This document shows positions 8,670 to 17,330 of a stretch of 64,000 nucleotides of DNA, in pieces; the first letter of the stretch is position 1, and each line of letters opens with the position of its first letter. The DNA lies in NCBI RefSeq assembly GCF_007830155.1, contig NZ_VLKY01000009.1, positions 124,001 through 188,000 on the forward strand, given 5' to 3'. Made by a program: the position numbers and the translations under genes. The notes under the pieces were generated by a model that was not told the DNA's origin, did not search any database, and saw nothing but the letters and a program-made list of their open reading frames with translations. The DNA is from Pseudomonas duriflava. Its GTDB lineage: Bacteria; Pseudomonadota; Gammaproteobacteria; Pseudomonadales; Pseudomonadaceae.

Positions 8670-9953
8670 ATGAGTAGAACCCTGAGCGACTGGTTGAGTT
8701 ATTTCGAACAGCTACATCCATCGGCTATCGAGATGGGGCTTGAACGTTCGCGTACGGTCTTCCAGTCGCTTGGTTTGGGGCGCCTGGCGCCTCGTGTTGT
8801 TACTGTGACTGGAACCAATGGCAAAGGCTCAACCTGCGCTTTTCTTGCTGAATTGCTCAGCGAGGCTGGTCTGCGGGTTGGGGTTTACAGCTCGCCTCAT
8901 CTACTGCGTTATAACGAGCGTGTCGTCATCGAGGGCTGCGAAGTTGACGACGACACCTTGTGTGAGGCCTTCTCGGCAGTAGAAGCCGCTCGTGGTTCGG
9001 TTTCGCTGACTTACTTCGAGATGGGAACGCTGGCTGCATTCTGGTTGTTTGCCCGTGCTAGGCTCGATGCGGTAGTGCTTGAGGTTGGCTTGGGCGGAAG
9101 GTTAGATGCGGTTAATTTGGTTGATGCAGATATAGCTCTGGTAACCAGTATTGGCCTTGATCATGCTGAGTGGCTTGGCAATACGCGTGACAGCGTAGCT
9201 TTTGAAAAAGCAGGTATTTTTCGCGCCGAGCGGCCTGCAATTTGTGGAGACCTTGATCCTCCAGCCATCTTGAGTGAGCAAGCTCGTAAGCTGGGTACGC
9301 CTTTGCTTCGCCGCGGGGTCGAATTCGACCTGGCGCTTGACCAAGACTGCTGGCATTGGCGTGGAGTTTCGTCGAACGGTACAGCATTGACACTACAAAA
9401 TTTACCATTGCTCCCGTTGCCTTTGGAAAACGCAGCCCTGGCGCTACAGGCGTTTGCGTCCTTGAACTTAGTATGGGTTCCTGAGCAGGTAATACAGGCG
9501 TTAGGTCGAACGCGTGTAGCCGGGCGGTTGGATCGTCGGCAGGTCCGCGTTGCTGGCAAAAATATACATTTGTTACTTGATGTCGGGCACAATCCGCATG
9601 CAGCTAGCTATCTGGCTCGTCGTCTAAAAGAGCGGCCGCTCGCAGGTCGTCGTTTGGCTGCCTTTGGACTGCTTTCCGATAAAGATCTTGAGGGGGTTGT
9701 GGCACCCTTGGTCGATACATTCGAGCAATGGGCTGTTGCAGCGTTGCCCACGCCTCGGAGCCGACAGCCTAGTGAACTAGCCGATGTTCTGCAACGCCAT
9801 GGCGCACATGTCACTATTCGGTGTGACATGGCAGAGGCATTGAGGTGGCTAGTTAATCTTGCATCCGAGGATGACGAAATCGTAGTGTTTGGTTCGTTCT
9901 ACAGTGTGGCAGAAGCCATGATCTGGCTAAAGGGCCAAACGCAAGAGGAGTAG
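8670..9953 (+). CDS. folC: Bifunctional dihydrofolate/folylpolyglutamate synthase
   Basis: 427 residues. FolC adds L-glutamate to dihydropteroate and to reduced folates, using ATP. The Mur-ligase-type P-loop GTNGKGST is at residues 48-55, followed by SSPHLLRYNERV, the Mg/ATP segment GLGGRLDAVN and the late DVGHNPHA motif typical of the C-terminal domain. It starts two bases after accD, and dedD follows after three bases, so the block accD-folC-dedD is probably one transcript. Confidence 0.96.
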   Translation: MSRTLSDWLSYFEQLHPSAIEMGLERSRTVFQSLGLGRLAPRVVTVTGTNGKGSTCAFLAELLSEAGLRVGVYSSPHLLRYNERVVIEGCEVDDDTLCEAFSAVEAARGSVSLTYFEMGTLAAFWLFARARLDAVVLEVGLGGRLDAVNLVDADIALVTSIGLDHAEWLGNTRDSVAFEKAGIFRAERPAICGDLDPPAILSEQARKLGTPLLRRGVEFDLALDQDCWHWRGVSSNGTALTLQNLPLLPLPLENAALALQAFASLNLVWVPEQVIQALGRTRVAGRLDRRQVRVAGKNIHLLLDVGHNPHAASYLARRLKERPLAGRRLAAFGLLSDKDLEGVVAPLVDTFEQWAVAALPTPRSRQPSELADVLQRHGAHVTIRCDMAEALRWLVNLASEDDEIVVFGSFYSVAEAMIWLKGQTQEE

Positions 9954-9956
9954 GGT

Positions 9957-10556
9957 ATGGATAGGGTGCTCAAACAACGTATCGTAGGTGCGGTCGTCTT
10001 GATCGCCTTAGCGATTGTCTTTGTTCCTATGTTGTTCACGCGCCAAGATGAAACGCGGAGTGTCGTAGTTGAGCCTACTCCGCAGCCGGTAGTGCCTGCG
10101 ATGCCGGATGTAGAAGTGAAGCCGGTTGAAACCCCGGAAGTCATACCGGACAAGCCGGAAAATTCTACCGCTCTTCCTTCCACTCCGATTGCTGCCGTTC
10201 CGGAAGTTGCTACATCTACAGCGATGCCGTCCGCTACAACGCCTCCTCCAGCTCCGTCTGCTACTCCTGTGCCGTCAGTGCCTGCTCAGCCAGAGCAGCG
10301 TTTAGACAGCAATAATCTGCCGGTAAGTTGGTCTGTGCAATTGGCTAGTCTTTCAAACAAGACAAGGGCCAATGAGCTGCAGAACACTCTTAGGGCTCAG
10401 GGATATAATGCCTATGTTCGAAGTGTCGATGGTATGAACAGAGTGTTTGTCGGGCCTGTAGTTGATCGTCAGGAAGCGGACCGGCTGCGTGAGCAGTTAA
10501 ATAAACAGCATAAGGTCAGTGGCTTTGTTGTACGCTTCCAGCCGGAGCGCGGTTAA
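9957..10556 (+). CDS. dedD: SPOR-domain protein (DedD-like)
   Basis: 199 residues. A short cytoplasmic tail is followed by a transmembrane helix at about residues 7-27, a Pro/Val/Ala-rich periplasmic linker, and a C-terminal SPOR domain from about residue 118 (the segment WSVQLASLSNKTRANEL through the Arg/Gln-rich end). SPOR domains bind glycan strands lacking stem peptides at the septum, and DedD contributes to cell constriction. The position between folC and cvpA matches enterobacterial dedD. A terminator follows. Confidence 0.9.
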   Translation: MDRVLKQRIVGAVVLIALAIVFVPMLFTRQDETRSVVVEPTPQPVVPAMPDVEVKPVETPEVIPDKPENSTALPSTPIAAVPEVATSTAMPSATTPPPAPSATPVPSVPAQPEQRLDSNNLPVSWSVQLASLSNKTRANELQNTLRAQGYNAYVRSVDGMNRVFVGPVVDRQEADRLREQLNKQHKVSGFVVRFQPERG

Positions 10557-10564
10557 CCAAATGG

Positions 10565-10596
10565 AAAGGCTCTGCTAAAATGCAGGGCCTTTTTTA
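10565..10596 (+). terminator. Rho-independent terminator between dedD and cvpA
   Basis: An 11-bp stem (AAAGGCTCTGC paired with GCAGGGCCTTT, one G-U) with a six-base loop and a run of six Ts. It starts eight bases after the dedD stop and ends just before cvpA, so cvpA-purF needs read-through or its own promoter. Confidence 0.85.
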
Positions 10597-10611
10597 GTTG
10601 TGGGTCACACC

Positions 10612-11154
10612 GTGGGATTCACTTGGGTGGATTGGGCTATCATTGGAACTATTGCAGTATCCAGTCTGATCAGCCTAAAACGTGGTTTCGTCAAGGAAGC
10701 GCTCTCCTTATTAACGTGGATTGTGGCGGGCGCTATCGCATGGCTATTCGGCGGGGCGCTTTCTCAGCATCTTACTGGGATCATTCAGATTCCTTCGGCT
10801 CGCATTATTGCGGCTTGTGCCTTACTTTTCGTTGCAACGCTGATGGTAGGCGCTCTGGTCAACTTCCTTTTGAGTGAGTTGATTCGGGTAACCGGCCTTT
10901 CGGGTACCGATCGTTTTCTCGGTATGGCCTTTGGAGCTGCCCGTGGAGGGCTTCTTATTGTGGTGCTGGTAGGTTTGTTGAGCCTGGCACCGGTACAACA
11001 GGATCCCTGGTGGCAGCAATCCATTCTGTTGCCACATTTTCTTTTGGTGGCCGACTGGTCCAAGAATTTCATGCTTGGATTCGCAGGTCATTGGATGACC
11101 CAGGCGGCAGCAGTGCCGCAGAACCTGAGTGGTTTGGGTGATATCGCCAGATAA
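10612..11154 (+). CDS. cvpA: CvpA family membrane protein
   Basis: 180 residues from the chosen GTG start. It is a polytopic inner-membrane protein with four predicted helices (about residues 5-25, 27-47, 60-85 and 100-120). In enterobacteria CvpA is needed for colicin V export and affects envelope robustness; its biochemical role is not settled. The GTG at 10612 gives the family N-terminus xGFTWVDWAII; a GTG four codons upstream (10600) is an alternative. Neither has a strong ribosome site, and the terminator hairpin ends only 15 bases upstream. It precedes purF, the usual arrangement. Confidence 0.92.
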   Translation: MGFTWVDWAIIGTIAVSSLISLKRGFVKEALSLLTWIVAGAIAWLFGGALSQHLTGIIQIPSARIIAACALLFVATLMVGALVNFLLSELIRVTGLSGTDRFLGMAFGAARGGLLIVVLVGLLSLAPVQQDPWWQQSILLPHFLLVADWSKNFMLGFAGHWMTQAAAVPQNLSGLGDIAR

Positions 11155-11208
11155 CCGATGCGCTTAAGCATCCAATCGAACTAGTCTTAAACAGTGGGGT
11201 TTCGTCAC

Positions 11209-12714
11209 ATGTGTGGCATCGTTGGTATTGTGGGTAAGTCGAACGTCAACCAGGCGTTATATGACGCACTCACTGTCCTACAACATCGTGGTCAGGATGC
11301 GGCTGGCATCGTGACTAGTCAGGACGGCAAGCTCTACCTGCGCAAGGACAACGGACTGGTTCGGGATGTTTTCCAACAGCGGCATATGCAGCGGCTGGTA
11401 GGAAGCATGGGGATCGGCCATGTGCGCTATCCAACGGCAGGAAGCTCAACGTCTGCTGAAGCTCAGCCTTTTTATGTCAACTCGCCTTATGGTATTACCC
11501 TGGCTCACAACGGTAATTTGACTAATGTGGGGCAGTTGTCCCAAGAGATCTATGAGTCAGACCTGCGCCATGTAAATACCAATTCGGATTCGGAAGTATT
11601 GCTTAACGTATTGGCTCACGAACTGGCTGTACGCAATAAGCTCCAGCCGACCGAAGACGATATCTTTGCAGCTGTTTCTGCTGTACATGAGCGTTGCCGG
11701 GGCGGTTATGCAGTCGTCGCCATGATCACCGGCTATGGACTGGTTGGCTTCCGCGATCCTAATGCTATTCGGCCAATCGTATTTGGCCAACGCCACACCG
11801 ATAACGGTGTCGAGTACATGATTGCCTCAGAAAGTGTTTCGCTGGACGTGCTGGGTTTTACTTTGATCCGTGATTTGGAACCAGGCGAGGCGGTCTATAT
11901 CACTGAGGACGGTCGCTTATATACCCGTCAGTGCGCGAAGGCTCCTCAATATGCGCCCTGTATCTTTGAGCACGTTTATCTGGCGCGTCCCGACTCAATC
12001 ATCGACGGCATTTCCGTATACAAGGCACGTCTGCGTATGGGTGAAAAGCTGGCGGACAAGATCATGCGGGAGAGGCCTGATCATGAAATCGATGTGGTAA
12101 TTCCAATCCCGGATACCAGCCGGACGTCAGCGCTTGAGTTGGCCAATCATCTGGGCGTGAAGTTCCGTGAAGGTTTCGTCAAAAACCGCTATATCGGCCG
12201 GACTTTTATCATGCCAGGGCAGGCTGCGCGTAAAAAGTCGGTACGTCAGAAACTCAATGCCATCGAGCTGGAGTTCCGCGGCAAGAACGTCATGCTCGTG
12301 GATGACTCGATTGTGCGCGGTACGACTTGCAAGCAGATCATTCAGATGGCTCGCGAAGCTGGTGCAAAAAAAGTGTATTTCTGCTCGGCAGCTCCTGCCG
12401 TTCGTTATCCTAATGTGTACGGTATCGACATGCCGAGCGTTCATGAGTTGATTGCCCATGGACGGACGACAGAAGAAGTGGCAGAGCTGATCGGAGCCGA
12501 CTGGTTGCTATATCAGGATCTAGGGGACCTGATTGATGCTGTCCGTGGTACTAAATCCGTTATTGAAAAGTTTGATTGCGCTGTGTTTGATGGGCAGTAC
12601 ATCACGGGAGACATCGATGAGGCCTATTTGAATCGGATCGAACAGGCACGCAATGATGCGGCAAAGGCCAAATCGCAGGCAGTAAATGCCATCATCGATC
12701 TGTACAACGACTGA
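11209..12714 (+). CDS. purF: Amidophosphoribosyltransferase
   Basis: 501 residues. PurF catalyses the first step of purine synthesis, making phosphoribosylamine from PRPP and glutamine. The start is fixed by chemistry: the cysteine directly after Met (MCGIVGIVG) becomes the N-terminal nucleophile of the glutaminase domain, so the upstream GTG at 11194 is rejected. The phosphoribosyltransferase domain carries the PRPP loop [10 protein letters not shown] at about residues 364-373. The ribosome site AGTGGGG lies about nine bases before the ATG. metZ follows ten bases downstream and is probably co-transcribed. Confidence 0.97.
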   Translation: MCGIVGIVGKSNVNQALYDALTVLQHRGQDAAGIVTSQDGKLYLRKDNGLVRDVFQQRHMQRLVGSMGIGHVRYPTAGSSTSAEAQPFYVNSPYGITLAHNGNLTNVGQLSQEIYESDLRHVNTNSDSEVLLNVLAHELAVRNKLQPTEDDIFAAVSAVHERCRGGYAVVAMITGYGLVGFRDPNAIRPIVFGQRHTDNGVEYMIASESVSLDVLGFTLIRDLEPGEAVYITEDGRLYTRQCAKAPQYAPCIFEHVYLARPDSIIDGISVYKARLRMGEKLADKIMRERPDHEIDVVIPIPDTSRTSALELANHLGVKFREGFVKNRYIGRTFIMPGQAARKKSVRQKLNAIELEFRGKNVMLVDDSIVRGTTCKQIIQMAREAGAKKVYFCSAAPAVRYPNVYGIDMPSVHELIAHGRTTEEVAELIGADWLLYQDLGDLIDAVRGTKSVIEKFDCAVFDGQYITGDIDEAYLNRIEQARNDAAKAKSQAVNAIIDLYND

Positions 12715-12724
12715 GGAGCACTAC

Positions 12725-13936
12725 ATGAGTCATGACTGGGACGCAGGGCGGCTCGATAGCGATCTGGATGGTGTAGGATTCGATACCCTGGCCGTCCGCT
12801 CCGGCTATCATCGTTCGCCTGAAGGTGAGCATGGAGAAGCACTTTTTCTAACGTCAAGCTACGTTTTCAGAAGTGCGGCCGATGCGGCCAAGCGGTTTTC
12901 CGGAGAAGTACCGGGTAACGTTTATTCCCGCTATACCAATCCTACCGTACGTGCTTTCGAGGCGCGTATGGCTGCCTTGGAAGGTGCGGAACAGGCTGTT
13001 GCGACAGCCTCCGGTATGTCCGCCATTATGGCGACCATCATGAGCTTATGCAGCGCAGGCGACCATATTCTAGTATCACGTAGTGTTTTTGGCGCTACGG
13101 TCAGCTTGTTCGATAAGTACTTCAAACGTTTTGGCGTACAGGTCGACTACGTGACACTGGCTGATCTTGATGCGTGGCGTATAGCTTGTAAGCCCAATAC
13201 CAAGCTGTTTTTCGTCGAATCGCCTTCGAATCCCTTGGCTGAGCTGGTCGACATCGCAGGGTTGGCCGACGTTGCTCATGCTGCCGGTGCGTTGCTCGTG
13301 GTTGATAACTGCTTCTGTACGCCGGCATTGCAACAGCCACTGGCCTTAGGGGCTGATGTCGTCGTGCATTCGGCTACGAAATATATTGATGGGCAAGGTC
13401 GCGGCCTTGGTGGTGTTGTAGCAGGCCGCAGTGAACATATGAAGGAAGTTGTCGGTTTTCTGCGGACGGCTGGACCTACCATGAGCCCCTTTAATGCTTG
13501 GCTGTTCATGAAGGGGCTGGAAACGTTGCGTTTGCGTGTTGAGGCCCATTGCGCTAGTGCACAAGCGATTGCCGAGTGGTTAGAAAATCAGCCGGCTGTG
13601 GAGAAGGTGTATTATGCCGGCTTGCACAGCCATCCTCAGCATGCACTAGCCGTGCGGCAGCAGAAGGGCTTTGGAGCTGTGGTCAGTTTTGAAGTGAAAG
13701 GCGGACAGGAAGGTGCCTGGCGCTTTATCGATGCGACCCGCATGATTTCCATTACGGCCAATCTGGGCGATACGAAAACTACTATTACTCATCCTGCCAC
13801 AACTACTCATGGGCGATTGTCGCCTGAAGAGCGTGCCAAGGCTGGTATTCGCGACAGTCTTATCCGTGTGGCGATCGGCTTGGAGTCGGTTGAAGATATC
13901 AAGGCAGACTTGGCGAGAGGCATGGCAGCGTTGTGA
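12725..13936 (+). CDS. metZ: O-succinylhomoserine sulfhydrylase
   Basis: 403 residues, a Cys/Met-metabolism PLP enzyme. MetZ makes homocysteine directly from O-succinylhomoserine and sulfide, the pseudomonad route to methionine. The PLP lysine is Lys219 in HSATKYIDG; the YSRYTNPT segment and ESPSNPL loop are typical. The ATG at 12725 has GAGGAG six bases upstream; the frame is open 13 codons further but those lie inside purF. It overlaps the following reductase gene by four bases (GTGA). Confidence 0.96.
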   Translation: MSHDWDAGRLDSDLDGVGFDTLAVRSGYHRSPEGEHGEALFLTSSYVFRSAADAAKRFSGEVPGNVYSRYTNPTVRAFEARMAALEGAEQAVATASGMSAIMATIMSLCSAGDHILVSRSVFGATVSLFDKYFKRFGVQVDYVTLADLDAWRIACKPNTKLFFVESPSNPLAELVDIAGLADVAHAAGALLVVDNCFCTPALQQPLALGADVVVHSATKYIDGQGRGLGGVVAGRSEHMKEVVGFLRTAGPTMSPFNAWLFMKGLETLRLRVEAHCASAQAIAEWLENQPAVEKVYYAGLHSHPQHALAVRQQKGFGAVVSFEVKGGQEGAWRFIDATRMISITANLGDTKTTITHPATTTHGRLSPEERAKAGIRDSLIRVAIGLESVEDIKADLARGMAAL

Positions 13937-14703
13937 GTGATCCGTATCAGATGCTAACGAGCAGTAAGGTTGCGCTTGTTACGGGAGCCGTTAGAGGAAT
14001 CGGTCTAGGCATCACGGCTTGGCTGATTACCGAGGGTTGGCAAGTAATTCTGGCCGATCGTGATCGTGCTCGTGGCTCACGAGTTGCCGAGGCGTTGGGT
14101 GAGCGTGCCTGGTTTGTCGAGCTGGACGTTAGTAATGAGTCTCAGGTAGAGGCTGTAGTTGCTGAAGTGGTTGGTCAGTTTGGCCGTCTGGATTTACTGG
14201 TTAACAATGCTGGGCTATCCGATCCATACAACGAGCCGATTGAAAGATTGAGTCTGAAGCATTGGAACCAGATTCTGGCAGTCAATCTAACGGGGGCCAT
14301 GTTAATGGCGAAACACTGTGCTCCGTACCTGCGCGTGAACCGCGGCGCCATTGTCAATATTGCCTCTACGCGAGCGCACCAGTCGGAGCCTTCAACTGAG
14401 GCTTATGTCGCCAGCAAAGGCGGTTTGGTGGCGCTCACACATGCCCTCGCGACCAGTCTAGGGCCTGATGTTCGTGTGAATGTGGTCAGCCCTGGCTGGA
14501 TCGACTCCCGAGATCCTTGGGAGCAGGAGGTCGAACCTTTGGCTGAGCGTGATCATGCTCAGCATCTCGTCGGGCGTGTGGGGCTCGTTGAAGATGTAGC
14601 TGCGTTGGTGGCTTGGCTTGCTTCGGAGGATTCGGGGTTCGCGACGGGGCAGGAATTTACGCTTGATGGTGGCATGACACGAAAAATGATTTATCAGGAC
14701 TAA
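13933..14703 (+). CDS. Short-chain dehydrogenase/reductase
   Basis: 256 residues, a classical SDR. The cofactor loop TGAVRGIG is at residues 17-24, NNAG follows near residue 92, and the catalytic triad is Ser145, Tyr158, Lys162 (YVASK). The substrate is not evident. The active-site serine lies in [12 protein letters not shown], a motif of SDRs annotated as general oxidoreductases. It starts with GTG overlapping the metZ stop by four bases, so it is translationally coupled, and its place after metZ is conserved in pseudomonads. Confidence 0.9.
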   Translation: MSDPYQMLTSSKVALVTGAVRGIGLGITAWLITEGWQVILADRDRARGSRVAEALGERAWFVELDVSNESQVEAVVAEVVGQFGRLDLLVNNAGLSDPYNEPIERLSLKHWNQILAVNLTGAMLMAKHCAPYLRVNRGAIVNIASTRAHQSEPSTEAYVASKGGLVALTHALATSLGPDVRVNVVSPGWIDSRDPWEQEVEPLAERDHAQHLVGRVGLVEDVAALVAWLASEDSGFATGQEFTLDGGMTRKMIYQD

Positions 14704-14711
14704 AAAAATCC

Positions 14712-14740
14712 TTGACTGATCAATGGTGTATGCGCAAAAT
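14712..14740 (+). promoter_or_regulatory. Predicted sigma-70 promoter upstream of tRNA-Asp
   Basis: TTGACT and CAAAAT are separated by 17 bases, so transcription would begin near 14747, about 100 bases before the mature tRNA. The -35 box is strong and the -10 box is moderate. Confidence 0.5.
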
Positions 14741-14750
14741 GCGCGCCATC

Positions 14751-14816
14751 CAAGAGGATGATTGTTACACGGTTAACACTGTAACTGGTGTTGATGAGTA
14801 ATAAAAAGTCCTCTTG
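14751..14816 (+). other. Nested inverted repeats in the tRNA-Asp leader
   Basis: An outer perfect 8-bp inverted repeat (CAAGAGGA 14751-14758 with TCCTCTTG 14809-14816) encloses an inner perfect 6-bp one (GTTACA ... TGTAAC, about 14764-14783). A transcript from the predicted promoter would fold this region into a two-part hairpin ahead of the tRNA. Function unknown; it could guide precursor processing or be a separate small RNA. Confidence 0.45.
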
Positions 14817-14844
14817 CATCTACGGGCGTAAGCCCGGCCGACGC

Positions 14845-14921
14845 GCAGCGGTAGTTCAGTCGGTTAGAATACCGGCCTGTCACGCCGGGGGTCGCGGGTT
14901 CGAGTCCCGTCCGCTGCGCCA
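14845..14921 (+). tRNA. tRNA-Asp (GTC)
   Basis: 77 bases including an encoded CCA. The acceptor stem is GCAGCGG paired with CCGCTGC, the anticodon GTC is at 14879-14881 on a CCGGC/GCCGG stem, and the T arm GCGGG-TTCGAGT-CCCGT is canonical. The first acceptor pairs are G-C then C-G. No T-rich terminator follows directly. Confidence 0.98.
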
Positions 14922-14998
14922 TTTTCCTTTCATGATTTACTCATAAGAGAAAGGCATCCTTATCAAGCTCAGGCTTGAATGACGAGGGTGATACTTTT

Positions 14999-15085
14999 AT
15001 GGATGAGTATATTGAAGAACTCCTGGATTCTCTGGCTTACCAGCATGAAAAGAGCTGGTTGGAAAACGATCCTACAGAGTTATGA
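14999..15085 (+). CDS. Possible 28-residue small protein after tRNA-Asp
   Basis: ATG at 14999, TGA at 15083-15085, with GAGGG ten bases upstream. The product is short and acidic, begins MDEYIEELLDSL, looks amphipathic, and has a helix-forming composition with several Glu and Leu. There is no terminator between it and the tRNA except a stem-loop without T-run (TCAAGC-tcag-GCTTGA, about 14963-14979), so it may be carried on the tRNA transcript. Its 3' end overlaps the convergent regulator gene by 14 bases. I do not recognise it. Confidence 0.35.
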   Translation: MDEYIEELLDSLAYQHEKSWLENDPTEL

Positions 15086-16124
15086 TTTCGCCCTGGTTTC
15101 GCCAAGTACGTCGGAAAATTCCTGGTGACAGGTTCGTCCAGCGTTTGAATGCACGTTGAAAGGCGGCGGCGGATGAAAACCCGAGCACGTAAGAAATTTC
15201 GTTAAAGGTAAGATCCGTTTCGCGAACATAACTGATCGCCAGCTCTCGACGTGTCTCGTTTAGAATGTCTAAGTAGCGAGTTCCCTCCTCAGCCAATTTT
15301 CGGCGTAGTGTCCAGGCTGGCAGTTGTAGTCGTTTCGCTATATCTTCCAAAGAGGGTTCTCCATCCTTAAGCAACGGCCCCAGCAGGAAAACGACTCTTT
15401 CCCTAACGCTGTGTAGGCTTGTCGCTCGCTGCAGTTCGGTTTGACATAGTTCAAGTAGTTGATGCCAGGTAATGGGGTAATGGGGTGCGACTGCTTCATT
15501 CAATGTTGCAGCATTGAAGTGGACTGCGTTTCGACTGGCAGCAAACTCCACTGGACAGCCAAAGGTGGAGACATAGCGCTCAGCGCCATCCGGCATGGGG
15601 TATTCAATCGTTACCTTGGTCGGTTTGAGGGGGCGTCCTGCAATATGACTCAATTGAGTAACCCAGCCTGCTAAGACTTGATCTACCATAAAGCGATTAA
15701 AGTTGTTGTACGGGCTAATGGAATAAAAATTTAGCCAAGCGCCCCCACTTGCTTCTTCAAACTGTGAGTGCCCTCTATAGCTGCTGACGTATAAACGCTC
15801 ATGATCGATTAGAAGGCGTGCCGCCTCTCTAATCGTTGGTGCTTGTAAGGCGGTTATTCCTACCAGACCAAGCTGAGCTGGATGGCTGAAACGGCCTATC
15901 TCCAGGCCAAAAGCTGGGTCTTTTGCACATTGAAGGGCTGCATGTCCTAAGCGCATGTAGCGAGGTATTGACAGTTGCGCCTGCGCCTTCGTCATGAACG
16001 TGGGGTCAAGTCCGAAGCGGAGCAACAGGGGGGCAGGGTCTATTTCTCTGGCTTGCAAGGCGGATATCAATGGTAAAACAAGGCCTACGGAAAGATCGCC
16101 TAAACGAATCCGAGACTTGTTCAT
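15072..16124 (-). CDS. AraC-family transcriptional regulator
   Basis: 350 residues. The N-terminal about 200 residues resemble the arabinose-binding-like domain of the OruR/ArgR-type AraC group (PF12625), and the C-terminal about 100 residues form the double helix-turn-helix, with the family signature FSSAAAFQRAFKRWTNLSPGIFR near the end. The ATG at 16124 overlaps the stop of the upstream nitrilase-fold gene as ATGA; a TTG two codons earlier is the alternative. Its divergence from fadH across the nitrilase-fold gene suggests a link to lipid or fatty acid catabolism, but this is inferred from position only. Confidence 0.9.
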   Translation of the reverse strand: MNKSRIRLGDLSVGLVLPLISALQAREIDPAPLLLRFGLDPTFMTKAQAQLSIPRYMRLGHAALQCAKDPAFGLEIGRFSHPAQLGLVGITALQAPTIREAARLLIDHERLYVSSYRGHSQFEEASGGAWLNFYSISPYNNFNRFMVDQVLAGWVTQLSHIAGRPLKPTKVTIEYPMPDGAERYVSTFGCPVEFAASRNAVHFNAATLNEAVAPHYPITWHQLLELCQTELQRATSLHSVRERVVFLLGPLLKDGEPSLEDIAKRLQLPAWTLRRKLAEEGTRYLDILNETRRELAISYVRETDLTFNEISYVLGFSSAAAFQRAFKRWTNLSPGIFRRTWRNQGEIITL

Positions 16125-17110
16125 AGCCAAACATTCAATAATTTTGCTCCTGTACCTGATGCTTTCAGTACTGGTTGCCCGTTGAGCTTGAGAGTGCTTT
16201 GGCCTGTAACTAGCAGTTCCCAGAACTTACCGTTCGGGAAAACCTGAAGCCCGACCTGCGCCTTGGTTAGCATGAGAGCGGTATCCAGGCTTTGCTGGCT
16301 CGTTTCATTGACAGATGGAATGATCAGAGCATCGATTGACAGGGAGGGGACGGCTTGCAAGGTATCGCTACCTAATATTAAACCTACCGTTCCTGCCCGG
16401 GTTGCTAGCGTTTCCGGTATGACGGGGGTGCTCTTGGCACCGTGTCTCCATCGTCGCTTGAGGAGCGTGCTCAAGGGGGCTCCGTCGGGGCCAAATGTCA
16501 GACTGGTGTTGTACAGGCGACCACTTCCGACGCGGAGCAGGCCATCCTGCAAGGAAGGAGAGGGAAGTATGATAGAGCCAGCTATTATGGTCACGTTGAA
16601 TGTACGGGCGAGAGTACCGAACAAGACTTGATATGTACCAGCCATGTCCCAGGCTTTCATGCGCAACAATGCTTCATTGAAGCGGTTTTCACCGGCTGGA
16701 GAAGATAGCCAGGCACGGGTGAATTTAAGTGGGTTACCGAGCGCTAGCCAGTGGCGGGCTTCGTTGGAGTCACGGGCCGTATAGACGAGAGGTTTTTCAC
16801 CTACTAATAAAAAGCCGGTCCCAATATGCTCTGGGAAGATCACTACGGTCTTGTCGTTGAGCAAACCTTCATCCTGGGCCCGCTTCAAGTAGCCTTCAAG
16901 TTTTAGGCGGAGGCGATCAGGCGTCTGGTAATCAAACGTGAACAGTTCAGGTTGAATGGCCAGCAGGTTTCCATGTCCCCGCGATTCCCCTACGTTCAGA
17001 GCAACCTCGCTACGCAGATCCGAGAGGTAATGGAAGGTAGGGCGCTGGGCTATCCAGCCGGCTACAGCTGCAAAGATACCGATCAGCACCAGAAACACAA
17101 TCTTGCGCAT
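16121..17110 (-). CDS. Membrane-anchored nitrilase-fold protein, catalytic Cys missing
   Basis: 329 residues. An N-terminal membrane anchor or signal (residues 3-19) precedes a carbon-nitrogen-hydrolase-like fold. The family Glu is kept (Glu94 in VIFPEHIG), and a basic residue in LLKRRW (Lys218) is in place of the catalytic Lys, but where nitrilases have ICYD this protein reads LGSD (Gly247-Ser248-Asp249), so the nucleophilic cysteine is absent. It may be a binding or scaffold protein rather than an amidase. The ATG at 17110 has GGAG five bases upstream; the frame is open 44 codons further but without a better start. It overlaps the AraC gene by four bases. Confidence 0.75.
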   Translation of the reverse strand: MRKIVFLVLIGIFAAVAGWIAQRPTFHYLSDLRSEVALNVGESRGHGNLLAIQPELFTFDYQTPDRLRLKLEGYLKRAQDEGLLNDKTVVIFPEHIGTGFLLVGEKPLVYTARDSNEARHWLALGNPLKFTRAWLSSPAGENRFNEALLRMKAWDMAGTYQVLFGTLARTFNVTIIAGSIILPSPSLQDGLLRVGSGRLYNTSLTFGPDGAPLSTLLKRRWRHGAKSTPVIPETLATRAGTVGLILGSDTLQAVPSLSIDALIIPSVNETSQQSLDTALMLTKAQVGLQVFPNGKFWELLVTGQSTLKLNGQPVLKASGTGAKLLNVWL

Positions 17111-17330
17111 CAAAACTCCGCCTGCGGTCAGGAGCGCGTGAAAGCGCCATGCATCCAGGATGCTGCCTGACTGAAAATTCGCTATCAGGGTAGGGAAATC
17201 ATCCTCAAATGCCAAGTCGCCGCTGTACGGCAAGGTAAACAAGTTGTCATTTTGGGTGATTGAGCTGCATCTTGGGTGGGCTTATGGTCACGTTAACGTA
17301 GCCCTAGACGCTATGAACCTGGAGATTGCC

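Noticed and set aside
14963-14979. Stem-loop TCAAGC-tcag-GCTTGA as terminator of tRNA-Asp
   Set aside because: No T-run follows and it lies 42 bases beyond the tRNA, so termination is not supported.
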